From: Strongylocentrotus purpuratus
Lineage: Eukaryota; Echinodermata; Echinoidea; Camarodonta; Strongylocentrotidae
NCBI RefSeq assembly: GCF_000002235.5
Contig: NW_022145596.1
Span: 30,620,640-30,684,639, forward strand
DNA: 64,000 nt
Direction of reading: 5' to 3'
Translations under genes and position numbers: made by a program
The notes under the pieces: generated by a model
What the model saw: the letters and a program-made list of their open reading frames with translations, nothing else
What the model was told of the DNA's origin: nothing
Databases searched by the model: none
In this document: positions 46,101 to 56,299 of the stretch, piece by piece
Layout of the letters: each line of letters opens with the position of its first letter
How positions within the stretch are numbered: position 1 is the first letter of the stretch

Positions 46101-48114
46101 ATGAATTAGGTATGCCTATATCAAAGAGATTCTCAATATATTAGAACTTAATTGTGATTCTTTCTTTCAGATTTTTAAGACACAACAAATTTATGGTCTA
46201 CCTATTTTATTTTCTAAAATGTTTCGATGAAAATTTATTCCATAAACTTTGGTCTACCGAAAGGATATGAATGTATTTTTTATATGCTGTTATTCTTTTT
46301 TTTAATTATATTTAAGGGAGCACCACCTGTTGTAATAATCGTGATCCTTGTCTTCTGGCTCGTATTTACTGCCCTCAACGTAAGTATTTTAACAGTTCGT
46401 TTGCTTTCTTTGCCTCTTTGCATGGTTGCTCCTTTGTCACACGTGCAATTATGCACAAAGCAATAGGCGAAAGGATTGTTTTGTGCAACACAATGGTTTT
46501 ACAAAGTTACCATTTTCCAGTCTTGATTAACTCCAAGGTAACCCTTATGTAGATTAACCGGGTATGGATTAATCTTGCCCTAGAAACAATCAATCTTGTA
46601 TTCTTTGGTATATCTATCACAATTGGTAATTACTATGTAGCATAGGTAGATAATATGTGTGGCATATAAAGCTTTAATATTGAAGAAAATTGTCTAGTCT
46701 GTGCTTGGTATATCATTTCTCCGTTAAAGATACTATCAATCAGTTATAACAGAATACTGATTACAAGAAAAAGGGACAATATCATAAGGTTCTTGAATCA
46801 TAAGGACTCCACATTAAAAAAAAAAGCCGAACACACCTTGCTGAAAATAATAGACGCGAGGATAACTTTATATCGACAAGGATAGTATTAGACTTGTTGC
46901 CTCAGAATGTGGACCAAAGTTGTGAACTATTTCAGGTCATATTTGGAAATATGGGAGCATTTCAAGAGCAAATCTTTTCAGGTGGCATTGTCACTATGAT
47001 GTTCTTTCACATGGAATACTAGGAACGAGGAACCTACTTAAATGCTATATCCACCTCTAGCACTTTTAATACTTCTGTATCAGTGTCCAGAATGAAATGT
47101 TGAGACTTAACGTAATTGATATGTATAACAATATTAAGTTTAAAATGATTTTTTAACGCCATAACTTATATGGCATCTAGAGGAATTTGTATTATGAAAT
47201 GAGTAATATGTTTACATTGTATACACTATCCAGTAATCATTGAGCTGAAAAACCTCCTATTGAAGTATTCAACATTTGGACAGAACATCGTCATCAAACC
47301 TCAGAAACGACAGTAAATACTTTTAAAGGGATCGTTTAACAATATTAAATCTGAGATACACGGCCCTACGTGTTATCAGTGTCTGTGATATGGTGTAATA
47401 TTGAAGCCAAAAAAAAAAGCGCTTCAAAATGATCAAGAAGTGCCTCAAAAAAGTAAAAATCTTTGAGTGACCGGTTACCATACTCGTTTTCCCCAATAGA
47501 CTGTAGTGTTATGAAAACCGTCGGGCGAACGGTTTTCAAAATTTGTAATTCCAATCATAAATATCAGACAGGCGATCGGCTTGTAAAAGTCATGGGGTTC
47601 CTGACTGACCTAAAGGTTTATAATTATCATTGCATCATGAGCTAAATCCAAAATTGTTTTTCAGAATCTGAGACAAAGTTACCGGATCCCTTTAATAGTG
47701 ATATCACATATTTGAGTACTGTGTAAGATATATATTTTTATTAGCAAAGGGCACGATTTGATCAATGCGGGCTCGAAAACACTTGTATTAGTACCAGTAA
47801 ACAAACAATAAATGAAAGAATATATAAAATAACATTGAAGGTGGCGGGTTTTTTATTTAAAAAAAAACAATTGGAGGGACATCTGTTTCTACTTAGCAGT
47901 AGGCTATTTGAATAAACCAAATTTATAATAGAGTATTAAATTCTGTTTGGTGTGTATAAAGTATCGAACAAAGTTGTATTAATTGGATCATTGTTCCCAG
48001 ACAATTCTTATGTTGCTTCATTTGATCTCTCTTTTTCAGATCACGTGTCTTCTCTGCGTCATCTCGCAATACCAAGAACTTAGCGAAGGTCGAGGAAGGG
48101 CCGCGATGGCATAA
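38493..48114 (+). CDS. LAPTM-like four-pass membrane protein, right paralogue (6 exons)
   Basis: Exons: 38493-38567, 42388-42469, 43244-43344, 45011-45103, 46317-46379 and 48040-48114. Introns are GT-AG with phases 0,1,0,0,0, identical to the left copy. 162 residues: Cys-rich N terminus (SCCCF at 6-10, NVRSGS), TM1 about 17-38, TM2 about 66-84, TM3 about 91-117, TM4 about 120-147, and a short tail with YQEL at 149-152 (YxxPhi type) and GRGRAAMA. TM2, TM3 and the tail are well conserved with the left copy; the segment after ITSWIYL and the start of exon 3 are not. It probably resides in endolysosomal membranes if the LAPTM resemblance holds; a DUF4728-type protein is the alternative. The reading frame is intact. 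Confidence 0.87.
39343..39400. repeat. Poly-G/poly-C foldback
   Basis: CAGGCGCCCACGCAG is followed by a G run and, after GGTCGAACC, a 12-C run. It resembles the other G/C-run repeats of the window. Confidence 0.7.
40083..40135. repeat. (TA)n microsatellite
   Basis: About 25 TA units in intron 1 of the right paralogue. Confidence 0.95.
40343..40424. repeat. Intronic hairpin, copy 1
   Basis: Arms of about 30 bp (ATATTTGTTCAA...AAGTAAGCAAAT and its complement) pair at about 27 positions around a loop of about 14 bases. The sequence to the right (ATTATGTGTAT.ATTGACG) is shared with copy 2. Confidence 0.75.
40628..40699. repeat. Intronic hairpin, copy 2
   Basis: Perfect 24-bp arms ATATTTGTTTAAATATAACT AAGC around a loop of about 20 bases, about 284 bp right of copy 1. 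The arms differ from copy 1 by changes that keep pairing at two positions. Confidence 0.75.
41235..41465. repeat. CCGGACG-rich segment in intron 1
   Basis: About five (G/A)TCCGGACG or ACCGGACG words between 41276 and 41418, absent from the aligned place in the left arm, so it is an insertion. CGTCTTAATTAG and TATTAAGACG lie near its two ends. Confidence 0.55.
41699..42204. mobile_element. TTAA-flanked MITE with AGGTAATACAAAG ends
   Basis: 18-bp terminal inverted repeats with one mismatch (AGGTAATACAAAG(C/T)TTTG), TTAA at 41695-41698 and 42205-42208. 506 bp, no transposase. It is missing from the left arm's intron 1, so it inserted after the duplication. Confidence 0.8.
42388..42469 (+). CDS. 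Right paralogue, exon 2
   Basis: 82 bp, acceptor TTAATTACAG, donor GTAATT, ends in phase 1. Encodes ITSWIYLAVWAVNLGVALNV and YTILDIT; six bases shorter than the left copy and largely different after IYL. Confidence 0.85.
43244..43344 (+). CDS. Right paralogue, exon 3
   Basis: 101 bp, acceptor CTTTAAAG, donor GTAGGT. Encodes loop GPAIDGSYAEYS and TM2 LLIASIVLLVGV. Confidence 0.88.
43380..43535. repeat. AG/AC-rich intron tract
   Basis: GAGAGA and ACACAC runs in intron 3, counterpart of the TC-rich tract at 16960-17200 of the other arm. Confidence 0.85.
43878..43914. repeat. Poly-T followed by poly-G
   Basis: About 21 T then about 14 G. Confidence 0.9.
45011..45103 (+). CDS. Right paralogue, exon 4
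   Basis: 93 bp, acceptor TTTGCAG, donor GTAAGT. Encodes TM3 with TMLIPYMVAIMA. Confidence 0.88.
46317..46379 (+). CDS. Right paralogue, exon 5
   Basis: 63 bp, acceptor TATTTAAG, donor GTAAGT. Encodes GAPPVVIIVILVFWLVFTAL and N; the short GAPP linker replaces the left copy's longer basic one. Confidence 0.85.
48040..48114 (+). CDS. Right paralogue, exon 6 (terminal)
   Basis: Acceptor CTTTTTCAG; encodes ITCLLCVISQYQELSEGRGR and AAMA, stop TAA at 48112-48114. Confidence 0.87.
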   Translation: MTCLLCVISQYQELSEGRGRAAMA

Positions 48115-48363
48115 CCATATCAACATAAAACTTTCAACAGCAAAATCATCCTTCTGGGCATCGCATTACAAAACCGACATGAGTAGAAGTTTATAGACAC
48201 CCCTTCATGCGCGTGTTACATTCAATTCACGCGTTTTAATGGGCTCTCGGCGATCTTTTATTTAAATGACAGTTTCATGAAAAAACCCTGACCTATCGAG
48301 AGGCTGATATATTGAAATCATTGTTAAGGCTTTTTGTCAAGATATGACGCGGTAAACCGCGGC

Positions 48364-48369
48364 AATAAA
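48364..48369 (+). terminator. Candidate polyadenylation signal of the right paralogue
   Basis: AATAAA 250 bp after the stop codon. No closer canonical signal was noticed. Confidence 0.4.
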
Positions 48370-48884
48370 AAGGGGATTTAAAGAAGACTAAACAAAACAT
48401 GAATCATCATTTCCCCTCATTTTTCATGACTTTTTTCATATTAATTATTTTGTACAACATGATATATCTACCAAAATTGTCGTAATCATCCACCATATCA
48501 TGTGAATATTACAGCTGCTCTCTGAAAAGTGACACTGTAATTGTATTTCAAAAGAATGCGAATTACATACCTTCCATGTTGTCAGATCGGACAAGCCACT
48601 TACTCTATGGAATTCACATCCTCACAGTTGAAATATAATTAATTGTAACAGGTGAATGATATAAATTTTGAACATGTACCTAACAAGTTTTCATTACATT
48701 ACGAAAATGGTCCATTTGTCAAGTATTGTGAGCGTCGTGGGCGTTGCGGGCAGCAGATGGCAGTATACGTAAATATGAAGCAGTGCTGATCTGAAGTAGT
48801 GTCTATAGAATACCCTTCCTTTAAACTGTACATCCTCTTTGAACCAAACTGCACCTTTGTTTTTGTTCAATTTTACTCATATTC

Positions 48885-49405
48885 ATAATTTGTATATCCT
48901 GGGGGGAAATGCCTCTCAAGGCAAAATAGATATTGGTCACAAAATCATGTATTGGTCTTCACTGTCGACCTGTATACGCATGCATTACACATGCCTTCTA
49001 TTTCTCTTTCGAAGAAATATATTTGTTAATATGTTTTTAAAACGTTTCTCTTAACTAATAGTAGGCCTACGTATCATTCTTAAGTTTATGTTGACCCTGA
49101 AGCACAATAGTGAACAGTATAGATAGCTATTGAAATAATAGATAATGAGGCCGGTATCAAATTGCTGTAAAAAGAAGGTTCACCTGCAACATACACTTCA
49201 CTTCCATTATCAGGTCTATGTTGATTAAACTTTCCTATACCCCGTTCTTAACTAAATATGTTGATGTACTACGTAATTACGACTTTTTGCAAATATACTT
49301 ATTCAGTTTCTATGCATCCAGAATATGTTTGAAGCTTAATGTGCATGTTGAAATTGCAACAAAAGAGTAAAGAGTAGGGTAAAGATCTTACCGTACAGGC
49401 GCGTA
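48885..49405. other. Unrecognised sequence beyond the right arm
   Basis: No gene or repeat recognised. Homology to the left arm is not visible past about 48880. Confidence 0.4.
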
Positions 49406-49500
49406 CACATGGTGGGGGGGGGGGGGGTTAACCCCCCCCCCCTTTGATAATTGTTTGTGTGTAAACCCCCCCCCCCCCCTTTTGGATTTTTTTTTTTTTT
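49392..49500. repeat. Poly-G/poly-C foldback with poly-T
   Basis: CAGGCGCGTACACATGG, then 14 G, TTAA, 12 C, a second C run and a T run. The G and C runs are directly complementary. Confidence 0.75.
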
Positions 49501-49504
49501 TTTA

Positions 49505-51150
49505 ATTAAATTTTTATGAAATTGAAAGCAGGACTGGTGTAATTGGTTGACTTAGTTAAGTACTCCGGAGGCACAGACTCTAATTTGACTCTTGACCACA
49601 ACTCTGAAAGTCTTGAGCAGAGCCTATCTCTGCCAGTCTCTGACTGTGTTCGTAGCAGATTAAGTACATAGCCTATATGTAGTGATATCAGCGTAGTCTC
49701 AAAGTGCAGATACAGTTACGCAAATCTAAGGACAAGGGTTAGTGCCTGCAAACTGGTTTAGAAGTTTTTTTTCCATTTTATACTTGTAATGTAAAAAACA
49801 TGTACACTGATGAATAATGATTGCAATAGTTTCTGTTAATGATGTTAATGAAGGCCCATATTATAGAACATTCATGCTTAAAATCTAACAGTTTTTTCTT
49901 AGGCCACACAATCTCGACGTACATTACGTCTTCATCAAGTGGATTTGACAAAAGAACAACCTATATTACTACAGTCCTATATACGGTACGATTACTGTAG
50001 GCTTTGAAATTAGTTGAAAATTAGCTAAGTAAGGTGTTATAAATATGGGCTCAGAATGATATTACATAATGTATTTAATATCACATTTGATTAAAGTGAC
50101 TCGGTAACATTGTTGAAGGTTGATGAAAAACTGTGTAATATTTGTTTGAAATGTATATTATATTCCTTCTACTGTACTTACCCTCTAACAGGCAAAAATT
50201 CCTGAGAAAATTCTCAAACCTCAAAGTTATTTATGGTTTTTTTTTAAAGGCGTTACTGTGCAACACCCTCTCACAGTGATTAACAGTAAATTGTCCCAAC
50301 CATTTTTGAAATTTTCCCAACCATTTTTCCTTGAAAACAAGACGTAAGACAGGCTCTTAAAAATCTGTCAACACTTAAATATCTGAAATGGTATGAAGAG
50401 GCAATTCATTGCTTGGTAACGATTTGCATTCACCTATTAAAAATGTAATTAAATTGTAATAATATAGTTGGGACAATATAAAGAATCGATTAGATCTGTT
50501 TTCCCCACTTATTATCGTTAATAATGGTTCGTTTTCACTCAAATTTTCACATTATCATTGTACATCTAACATTGAAGTCACTACCTCCTTACTCCTTAGC
50601 ACCATTTTCTCTCATCTGAACAATGTTACCAAGTCCCTTTAAAGAGTAGTCAATATTTAGGGTTTTGAGACAGATTTTCTTTGGCTTGTTGTTAATAAAG
50701 TCTCGGAGCTTGAAAACCCAACGTTGTCGATGTTATACTTATTTGTTATTGTATCTCTGTGTTTATGAATAACCTTCTGACCACACAGTTAAAATGACTA
50801 CAAATGATTGTGAATCAACTTATGAAGAACACCAATCAGAGGAACCGACACTTAATAACACGTATGGGACTTAATCTAAGTGGTAGCTGCGAGTCTACTG
50901 CTGCATTGGTGTAAAAAAAAACCCAACCTTTTTAACATCTACCAAGGTGGTACGTGAGATTCTCCGAAGGCCCTACATCATCGGCCAAACATAGGCCACA
51001 CACTGTGACGTCAGGAAAAACTCCATTATTCAAAGTCTCTCAGTAACGATGGTAACTAAGTATTAATAAAAGAAGCCCCCTCTGGAGTCTTGGAATAAAA
51101 AGCTTAATTAAGAGAAGAAAGCTGCAAAGAGCAGTCCGTTCATAAACAAT
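49505..51150. other. Unrecognised intergenic sequence
   Basis: No coding signal or known element recognised. Confidence 0.4.
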
Positions 51151-51159
51151 CACCAGCAG

Positions 51160-51230
51160 AGGCGGCCCTCCCGGGGCGGGGGGGGGGGGACAAGCGGGGG
51201 CAGAGTGCCACCTCCCCCCCCCCCCCACTT
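51160..51230. repeat. Poly-G and poly-C runs
   Basis: AGGCGGCCCTCCCGGGGC then an 11-G run, and about 40 bp later a 14-C run. Confidence 0.7.
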
Positions 51231-51234
51231 TTTC

Positions 51235-52235
51235 AAGCACCCGAAAAGTGCCCCCTTTTACATAGGAAAAATTCCCCTTTAACTTTTAAGCAGTGCCCCT
51301 TTTTACATAGGAATAGTACCCCTTTTACTTTGACAAGTGCCCTTATTAATTTGTAAAAGTGCCCCTTCCCCTTTTCAACTCTGATAAGTGCCCTTTTTAT
51401 TTGGACACGTGCCCCCGTTCCTTTGACAAGTTCCCATTTCCTTTGCAATACGTGTGCATTTTCCATTCTCATAAGTGCCCTTTTTAATCTCTAGTAAGAG
51501 CCGCAATTTAGGTACGAGAAGTGCCCCCTTCACCTCGGATAATTGTCCTATTTAATCCCGAGAGGTGCCTCTCTTACTTTGACAAGTGCCCATTTTCCTT
51601 TGTAAGAAGTGCCCCCTCCCCTCTTATTAACTACCCCATTTTAACTCGGATAAGCGTACCTTATATTTTCACGTGTACCCTTTTCCCTTTCTAATAAGTG
51701 CCCCTTTTCCCAACGGTAAGTGCCACATTAAAAAAAAGCCCCTTCTCATAAGAGCTGCTTCTCTGGTAAATGACCCTTTTCAGGTACAAAAAGTTACTCA
51801 CTTTCACTTCAGATAAGCGCCCCCTTCGCCCCCTTCTGATAAATGCCCCTTTAAAATCTGATCGGTGCCCATTTTTTTGAACTACTGCACATTTTCCTTT
51901 ATTTTACAAGTGCCACTTTTTCATTCACATAAGTGCTCCTTTTCATATCTGGTCATTGCCCTTTTTTCAGGTGCGATAAGTGCCTCTTTTCACCTCTGAT
52001 AATTTCCCCTTTAACAATGAAACGTGCCCCTTTTGTTTCTAATATTAAAGAGACCTATGCCCTTTTCAAAAATGCCCCTTTTTACCTCTTATAAATGCCC
52101 CTATCAAAATCTGATGGGGTCCTCTTTTCCGTCGATAAATGTCCATTTCCTATTCTCATGACTGACCTTTTTCATCCCTGGTGAGTGCCTCTTTTTGAGG
52201 GTGTAAGAAGTGTCCCATTTTCACCTCTGATATTT
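51235..52235. repeat. Degenerate AAGTGCCCCTTTT array, about 1 kb
   Basis: About 30 variants of (A)TAAGTGCCCCTTTT(C/A) spaced roughly 25-35 bp, interspersed with ACCTCTGATAA or CTTTGACA. The same words occur in intron 2 of both paralogues (18190-18265; complement at 42530-42650). Confidence 0.75.
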
Positions 52236-52710
52236 AACAATTTCCTCAAAACCTCGCTCGCTACGCTCGCACGCATCTATATGTTACACTAATTATCAAA
52301 GGTCTTTTCAGTCTTCCGTTATGAAAATATGCCTATAACCCCATTAGGATTGGGTTTTTCCACGTTATAAGATGTCATTTTTCGCAAATGCGACCTCATA
52401 TATCTTTAAAAATTTCCTCGCTCGCAATTTTTTTTTAGAAAATCAAACCCAACTGCAAAGCAATATCTTGTATGGTGTATTAAGTGAAACAAATATTGAA
52501 ATCATCCCCGGAAATTATAATCACAATGTAGGGGTATATACCAACGTCTAAAAAAATGCATTTTTTCGATGTGAGATATCCCTTTGTAGATGCCCTTTTT
52601 TCCAGAAAGTGCCCTTTTTTCTTGGCCCCCCCCCCCCACTTTGGAAGTCGCTCGGCCGCCCCTGATCACCAGACAGTAGTACCTTTCAAATTTTCTTTTC
52701 ACTTAAACCA
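52236..52710. other. Low-complexity intergenic sequence
   Basis: CTCGCTACGCTCGC-type short words and a poly-C run (52626-52638), flanked by CGGCCGCCCCTGATC. No gene. Confidence 0.4.
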
Positions 52711-52712
52711 TA

Positions 52713-53024
52713 GGACTCGCTTATACCACGCCTGACGATGGCGAACATGGTGAAACTGGAATGATATCAACCAATGCAGACATAGTAAAGCTTTTCGTCT
52801 CGGACTCAACAGAGCAAATCGCAAGAATGAACGGAAAAACCGAAATCGGACAATATAAAACGGAAGTTACGTCAAAGCAATCAAACAGAATAGTAGTGTC
52901 GTTAACCCATTGTCGTCAACAGATTATGGACCAACTTCAACGAGCCCATCATAACTCTGTCAAAAGATTTGAAATAAATAAAAAAATAAATAACGTGATT
53001 CAAAATGAACCGGAGAATTTGTGA
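52713..53024 (+). CDS. Possible terminal coding exon of an unknown gene
   Basis: After a plausible acceptor (CACTTAAACCATAG) an open frame runs LAYTTPDDGEHGETG, MISTNADIVKLFVSDSTEQI, then to NVIQNEPENL and a TGA at 53022. It has mixed, non-repetitive, hydrophilic composition with a helix-like QQIMDQLQRAHHNSVKRFEI segment, unlike the surrounding low-complexity DNA. I recognise no family and no partner exons upstream. It may be the last exon of a gene further left, or chance. Confidence 0.3.
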   Translation, partial: GLAYTTPDDGEHGETGMISTNADIVKLFVSDSTEQIARMNGKTEIGQYKTEVTSKQSNRIVVSLTHCRQQIMDQLQRAHHNSVKRFEINKKINNVIQNEPENL

Positions 53025-53048
53025 TAAGGATGCCAAACAAACTAACCT

Positions 53049-53366
53049 CCTGGAGGGTGCTTCACAAAGATCCTAAGTTGAACTTATATCTAAGTTGGAC
53101 TTAAAAATTATGGAAAGCCGTTAGCATCTTTGAAAATATTTTGTAAATGCTTTTTTAAGAGGCATAAAATGTTGATTCAAATCATTCATAATTTTCTATT
53201 ATCAAGGAGAATTCATGTTCTTGATGAGAGATTTATAAAAAGTCTAAAATACTTGAATTTTCGCTTTAAACATATTTTATTTTAAGGCTACAAATGGCTC
53301 TCCATAATATTTAAGTCCAACTTAGAGTTAAGTTTGACTTAGGATTTTTGTGAAACACCCCCCAGG
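53049..53366. mobile_element. MITE, copy B of a GGGTGTTTCACAAA family
   Basis: 318 bp with about 75-bp terminal inverted repeats of about 85% identity: CCTGGAGGGTGCTTCACAAA at the left, CCTGGGGGGTGTTTCACAAA as complement at the right, each continuing ATCCTAAGT...CTAAGTTGGACTTAA. Copy A is at 31125-31429. No transposase. Confidence 0.75.
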
Positions 53367-53839
53367 TGTTACAAATAAGGTCATCTGAGACACTTTGGAA
53401 AGCGACAGGGGTAGAGGTAGAGAAAACTCGACTAAAAACCTAAGACATTCACCTAAGAGGAGCCAAGATTTTCGGATAACGAGAAGAGTTTGCACCAGGG
53501 CATGTTGGTCTACGTGATGTCTCATCGCATTCTCAAACTCTCAAAGACAGGGCGTCCTCTATAGGCTCTGTGTTCACGTTTGTCATATATTCGACATACC
53601 CAAGTCAATTACGGATATGACTGAATTAAATAGGAATGGAGAATAGTCGTTTACGAATGGGGATCGGAAATTAAAATATATTCATGATATTGTTTAACTG
53701 AATAAGAGCTTGTATACCTTAAAATGAAAGTAACATACCTCAAACACATTAAACGTTTATTAAAAAATAAAACCAATAAAATAATCTTGAAAACAATGAA
53801 TAGGAGAAGTAGATTTTAAGTAAGAAAGGTAAATAGTAA

Positions 53840-54125
53840 AATGATAGGTTGGAGGGAGGTAGGGGAGGTAGGGAGGAAGGAAGGGATGGGAGGAGAAGAT
53901 AGAGAGATAAAAAGGGAGGGAGAGACTTTAAAAAAAGGGGGAAAGCACCATCACCACTATCACCACCACAGTCAACATCACGATCATCATCGCCACCACC
54001 ACTTTCACCATCACCACTATCACCACCACCATCACCACCATGATCACGGGCATCACCATCATCAGTATCATCGTCATCGCCATCACTACTACCCCCACCC
54101 CACCACCACCATCTCCAATAACTGT
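53840..54125. repeat. GGGA-rich and CAC/ATC trinucleotide low-complexity tract
   Basis: A purine-rich stretch is followed by (CAC/ATC/CAT)n. The His-rich plus frame and the Asp/Gly-rich minus frame are products of the repeat. Confidence 0.85.
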
Positions 54126-54290
54126 TTACAATAACTATGCTAACAGCAATAGAAACATTGGTGATTGATATGACGTCAACAATGTCTATTGCATAAATAA
54201 CTCTACAACAACAATTTGCTGTTGAGATATCTTTTCCTTTCGATATCGCCATCAGCACAAATATCAAAAAATAATTTATTCAAATCAACC

Positions 54291-54312
54291 TCCCCCCCCC
54301 CCCCCCCCCCCC
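54291..54312. repeat. Poly-C run
   Basis: About 22 C. Confidence 0.9.
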
Positions 54313-54650
54313 GCAAAAAAAAGATAAATAGCTGAACAAATTCGGGACCATAGTTTTCTAAAAAGAGCAACTGCTATCTATGCTTATGCATCTATTATTT
54401 AACCTACGATCATTTTGAGGACAACGAACAACAATTGAAGATTGATAATTATATTACCGTGGGCATTTTTTACGATTCGTGCATTTGACGAAACTGCATT
54501 TTTGTAAAGTGCATGATCATGAATTACGTAATTAGATCATCTTAATGTGATTATTGCTGCTAAAAAGTGTTTATACTCATTCTACAAATCCTTTTCAGGT
54601 TGTTAATGTTGTCGAATTGTAAAATTATTAAAACTAGAAATTTAATTCGT
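54313..54650. other. Unrecognised sequence before the repeat array
   Basis: No gene or repeat recognised. Confidence 0.4.
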
Positions 54651-54731
54651 CATGGTGACGAATTAGGTGGTCTGTTTTCAATTTTATGATCATTGAAAAG
54701 TCAAAAAAGAAAAAAAAATGAAGAAAAAAAA

Positions 54732-54805
54732 TTGTTGGAGACGCCCGGACTCGAACCAGGGACCTCGAGGTCGGAAGTCGAGTGCGTTACCGATATACCA
54801 AAACA
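54732..54805 (-). repeat. tRNA-like segment in the repeat array, copy 1
   Basis: The minus strand reads TTTTGGTATATCGGTAACGC (A-box-like) and, later, GGTTCGAGTCCGGGCGTCTCC with a perfect B box. The anticodon arm does not fold cleanly, so it is tRNA-derived and not a functional tRNA. Confidence 0.6.
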
Positions 54806-55199
54806 TTTCCAATAGAGAATACACGTAAACGGAAAATGGAATTCTCAAATCCCTCTTTGCAAGTGAGATATGAGCCTGATCCCGGCATCTGATCGAAAAA
54901 TAAAGGGCACACTTGCGATAGCTAATTGTCTCAGCTGCAACATACTCAAAGCTCAGCGTAAACAAAAATAAAACGACGGAGATATTGCTCCCGAAAGACG
55001 AGAATGTAGAATCCAGTTTTGAGAAAAAGTCATGTCCCATAGAGAATACACGCAAAATGTGAAAAATTGACATGCCTCCTTTAAGCGCAAAAATACGCCA
55101 TGATGCCTTTGTCAAAATGAAATATCGTGTTAACTGCATTTGTAGAGAATATTCTCAGGTAGAACATATCAAAATTTAAAAGAAAATTGATCAATATTT

Positions 55200-55985
55200 A
55201 CAGAGATACAATCAATTTTCCAAAAATATGATGACGTCATAATATGCAAATTGAAATTTTGAGTTCGGAGGCCATTATGATGACGTCATGAGTTAATTGA
55301 GGGTCAAATGAGACATGAAATCATATCTCCAATTCATATTCTATCAAAATATGAAAACGAAATTGGGGTCACCTTGCATCCTAAAGCGCTACAATGGATT
55401 TTGTATAGGCATGTTTTTGCTCATGTATGCTATGTATTAGGAGAGCTCGCACGCACGGACATTATCTTAAACGGACGCTCATTCCGTTATTACTGGTCAG
55501 AAAAAGGTGAACAAGGTATCAAAATGCATGGTAAAATGTGTCAAATATGATGACAGAAAAAATTCAGCGATTCTATGTTGTAAAATAGCAGTACGCGCGA
55601 AAACGCGCGCCCATGCACATGTGCGCGTTTTTTTGCAAAATGCTTAAAATGGCCTGAAACGTATGCAAAATTAATTTGAGACGATTTGGAGCATTTTTAT
55701 TTTTTGCGCGTGCGCTGACGCGTGGATGTACGCATGCGCGCGCGTTTTTTGACCTGAAATTGACCGGACGGATATTGACCTTAGTCATGATAAATATGAA
55801 TAAGAAATGCCATTCCGTTATGAAGATATGATCATGAGTTGAAAGTACCAAAAAAAAAAAAAAAATGGCGCCTGGATGACGTCATGAAGATTTGATGACC
55901 TTGAAAATGTTACTGTCACGTCTCATGACAATGACCTATGACTGTGCCAAAATTGAACGAAATTGATTGAACTGATCTTGAGTTA
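55200..55985. repeat. Repeat unit 1
   Basis: Contains TGACGTCA at 55232-55239 and ATGCAAAT at 55244-55251, the CG blocks at about 55592-55630 and 55705-55748, and TGGATGACGTCATGA at about 55872. Confidence 0.75.
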
Positions 55986-56299
55986 TCCTGTTAACAAAAA
56001 AGTGCGGAGAAATAAAAATAAACTAGACATATAATACTTGTTTGGAACAAGTATAGGTGGGCTGGTCAAACTGAACTTTGAGACAAAATAGAGCAAAAAT
56101 AAGCGAGATACTGCTAAAAAAACAATGTCATGTAGATTAAAGATGTGAACGAAATTCACCTTCAATAGGCATAACACGCTACTTAAGAAATTTCTGATAT
56201 GTGCCCTTTAATCGTAATTTTTCACTATGATGACGTCATCAAAATGAAAAATGGTGATGACTGAGCTTATCGAGAATTGTCTAAGCTACATCATATCGA

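Larger units (their letters stand above)
38130..48880 (+). repeat. Right arm of the inverted duplication
   Basis: Homologous in reverse complement to 11440-29050. It holds the complete right paralogue and about 360 bp of matching 5' flank. It is shorter because intron 1 is 3.8 kb instead of 10 kb. Confidence 0.8.

Noticed and set aside
53749-54267. Long Asp/Gly-rich minus frame and His-rich plus frame
   Set aside because: Both follow the CAC/ATC trinucleotide repeat; no non-repetitive domain.
54732-54805. Genuine tRNA gene in the repeat array
   Set aside because: The B box is good but the anticodon stem does not fold and the segment is part of a repeated unit.
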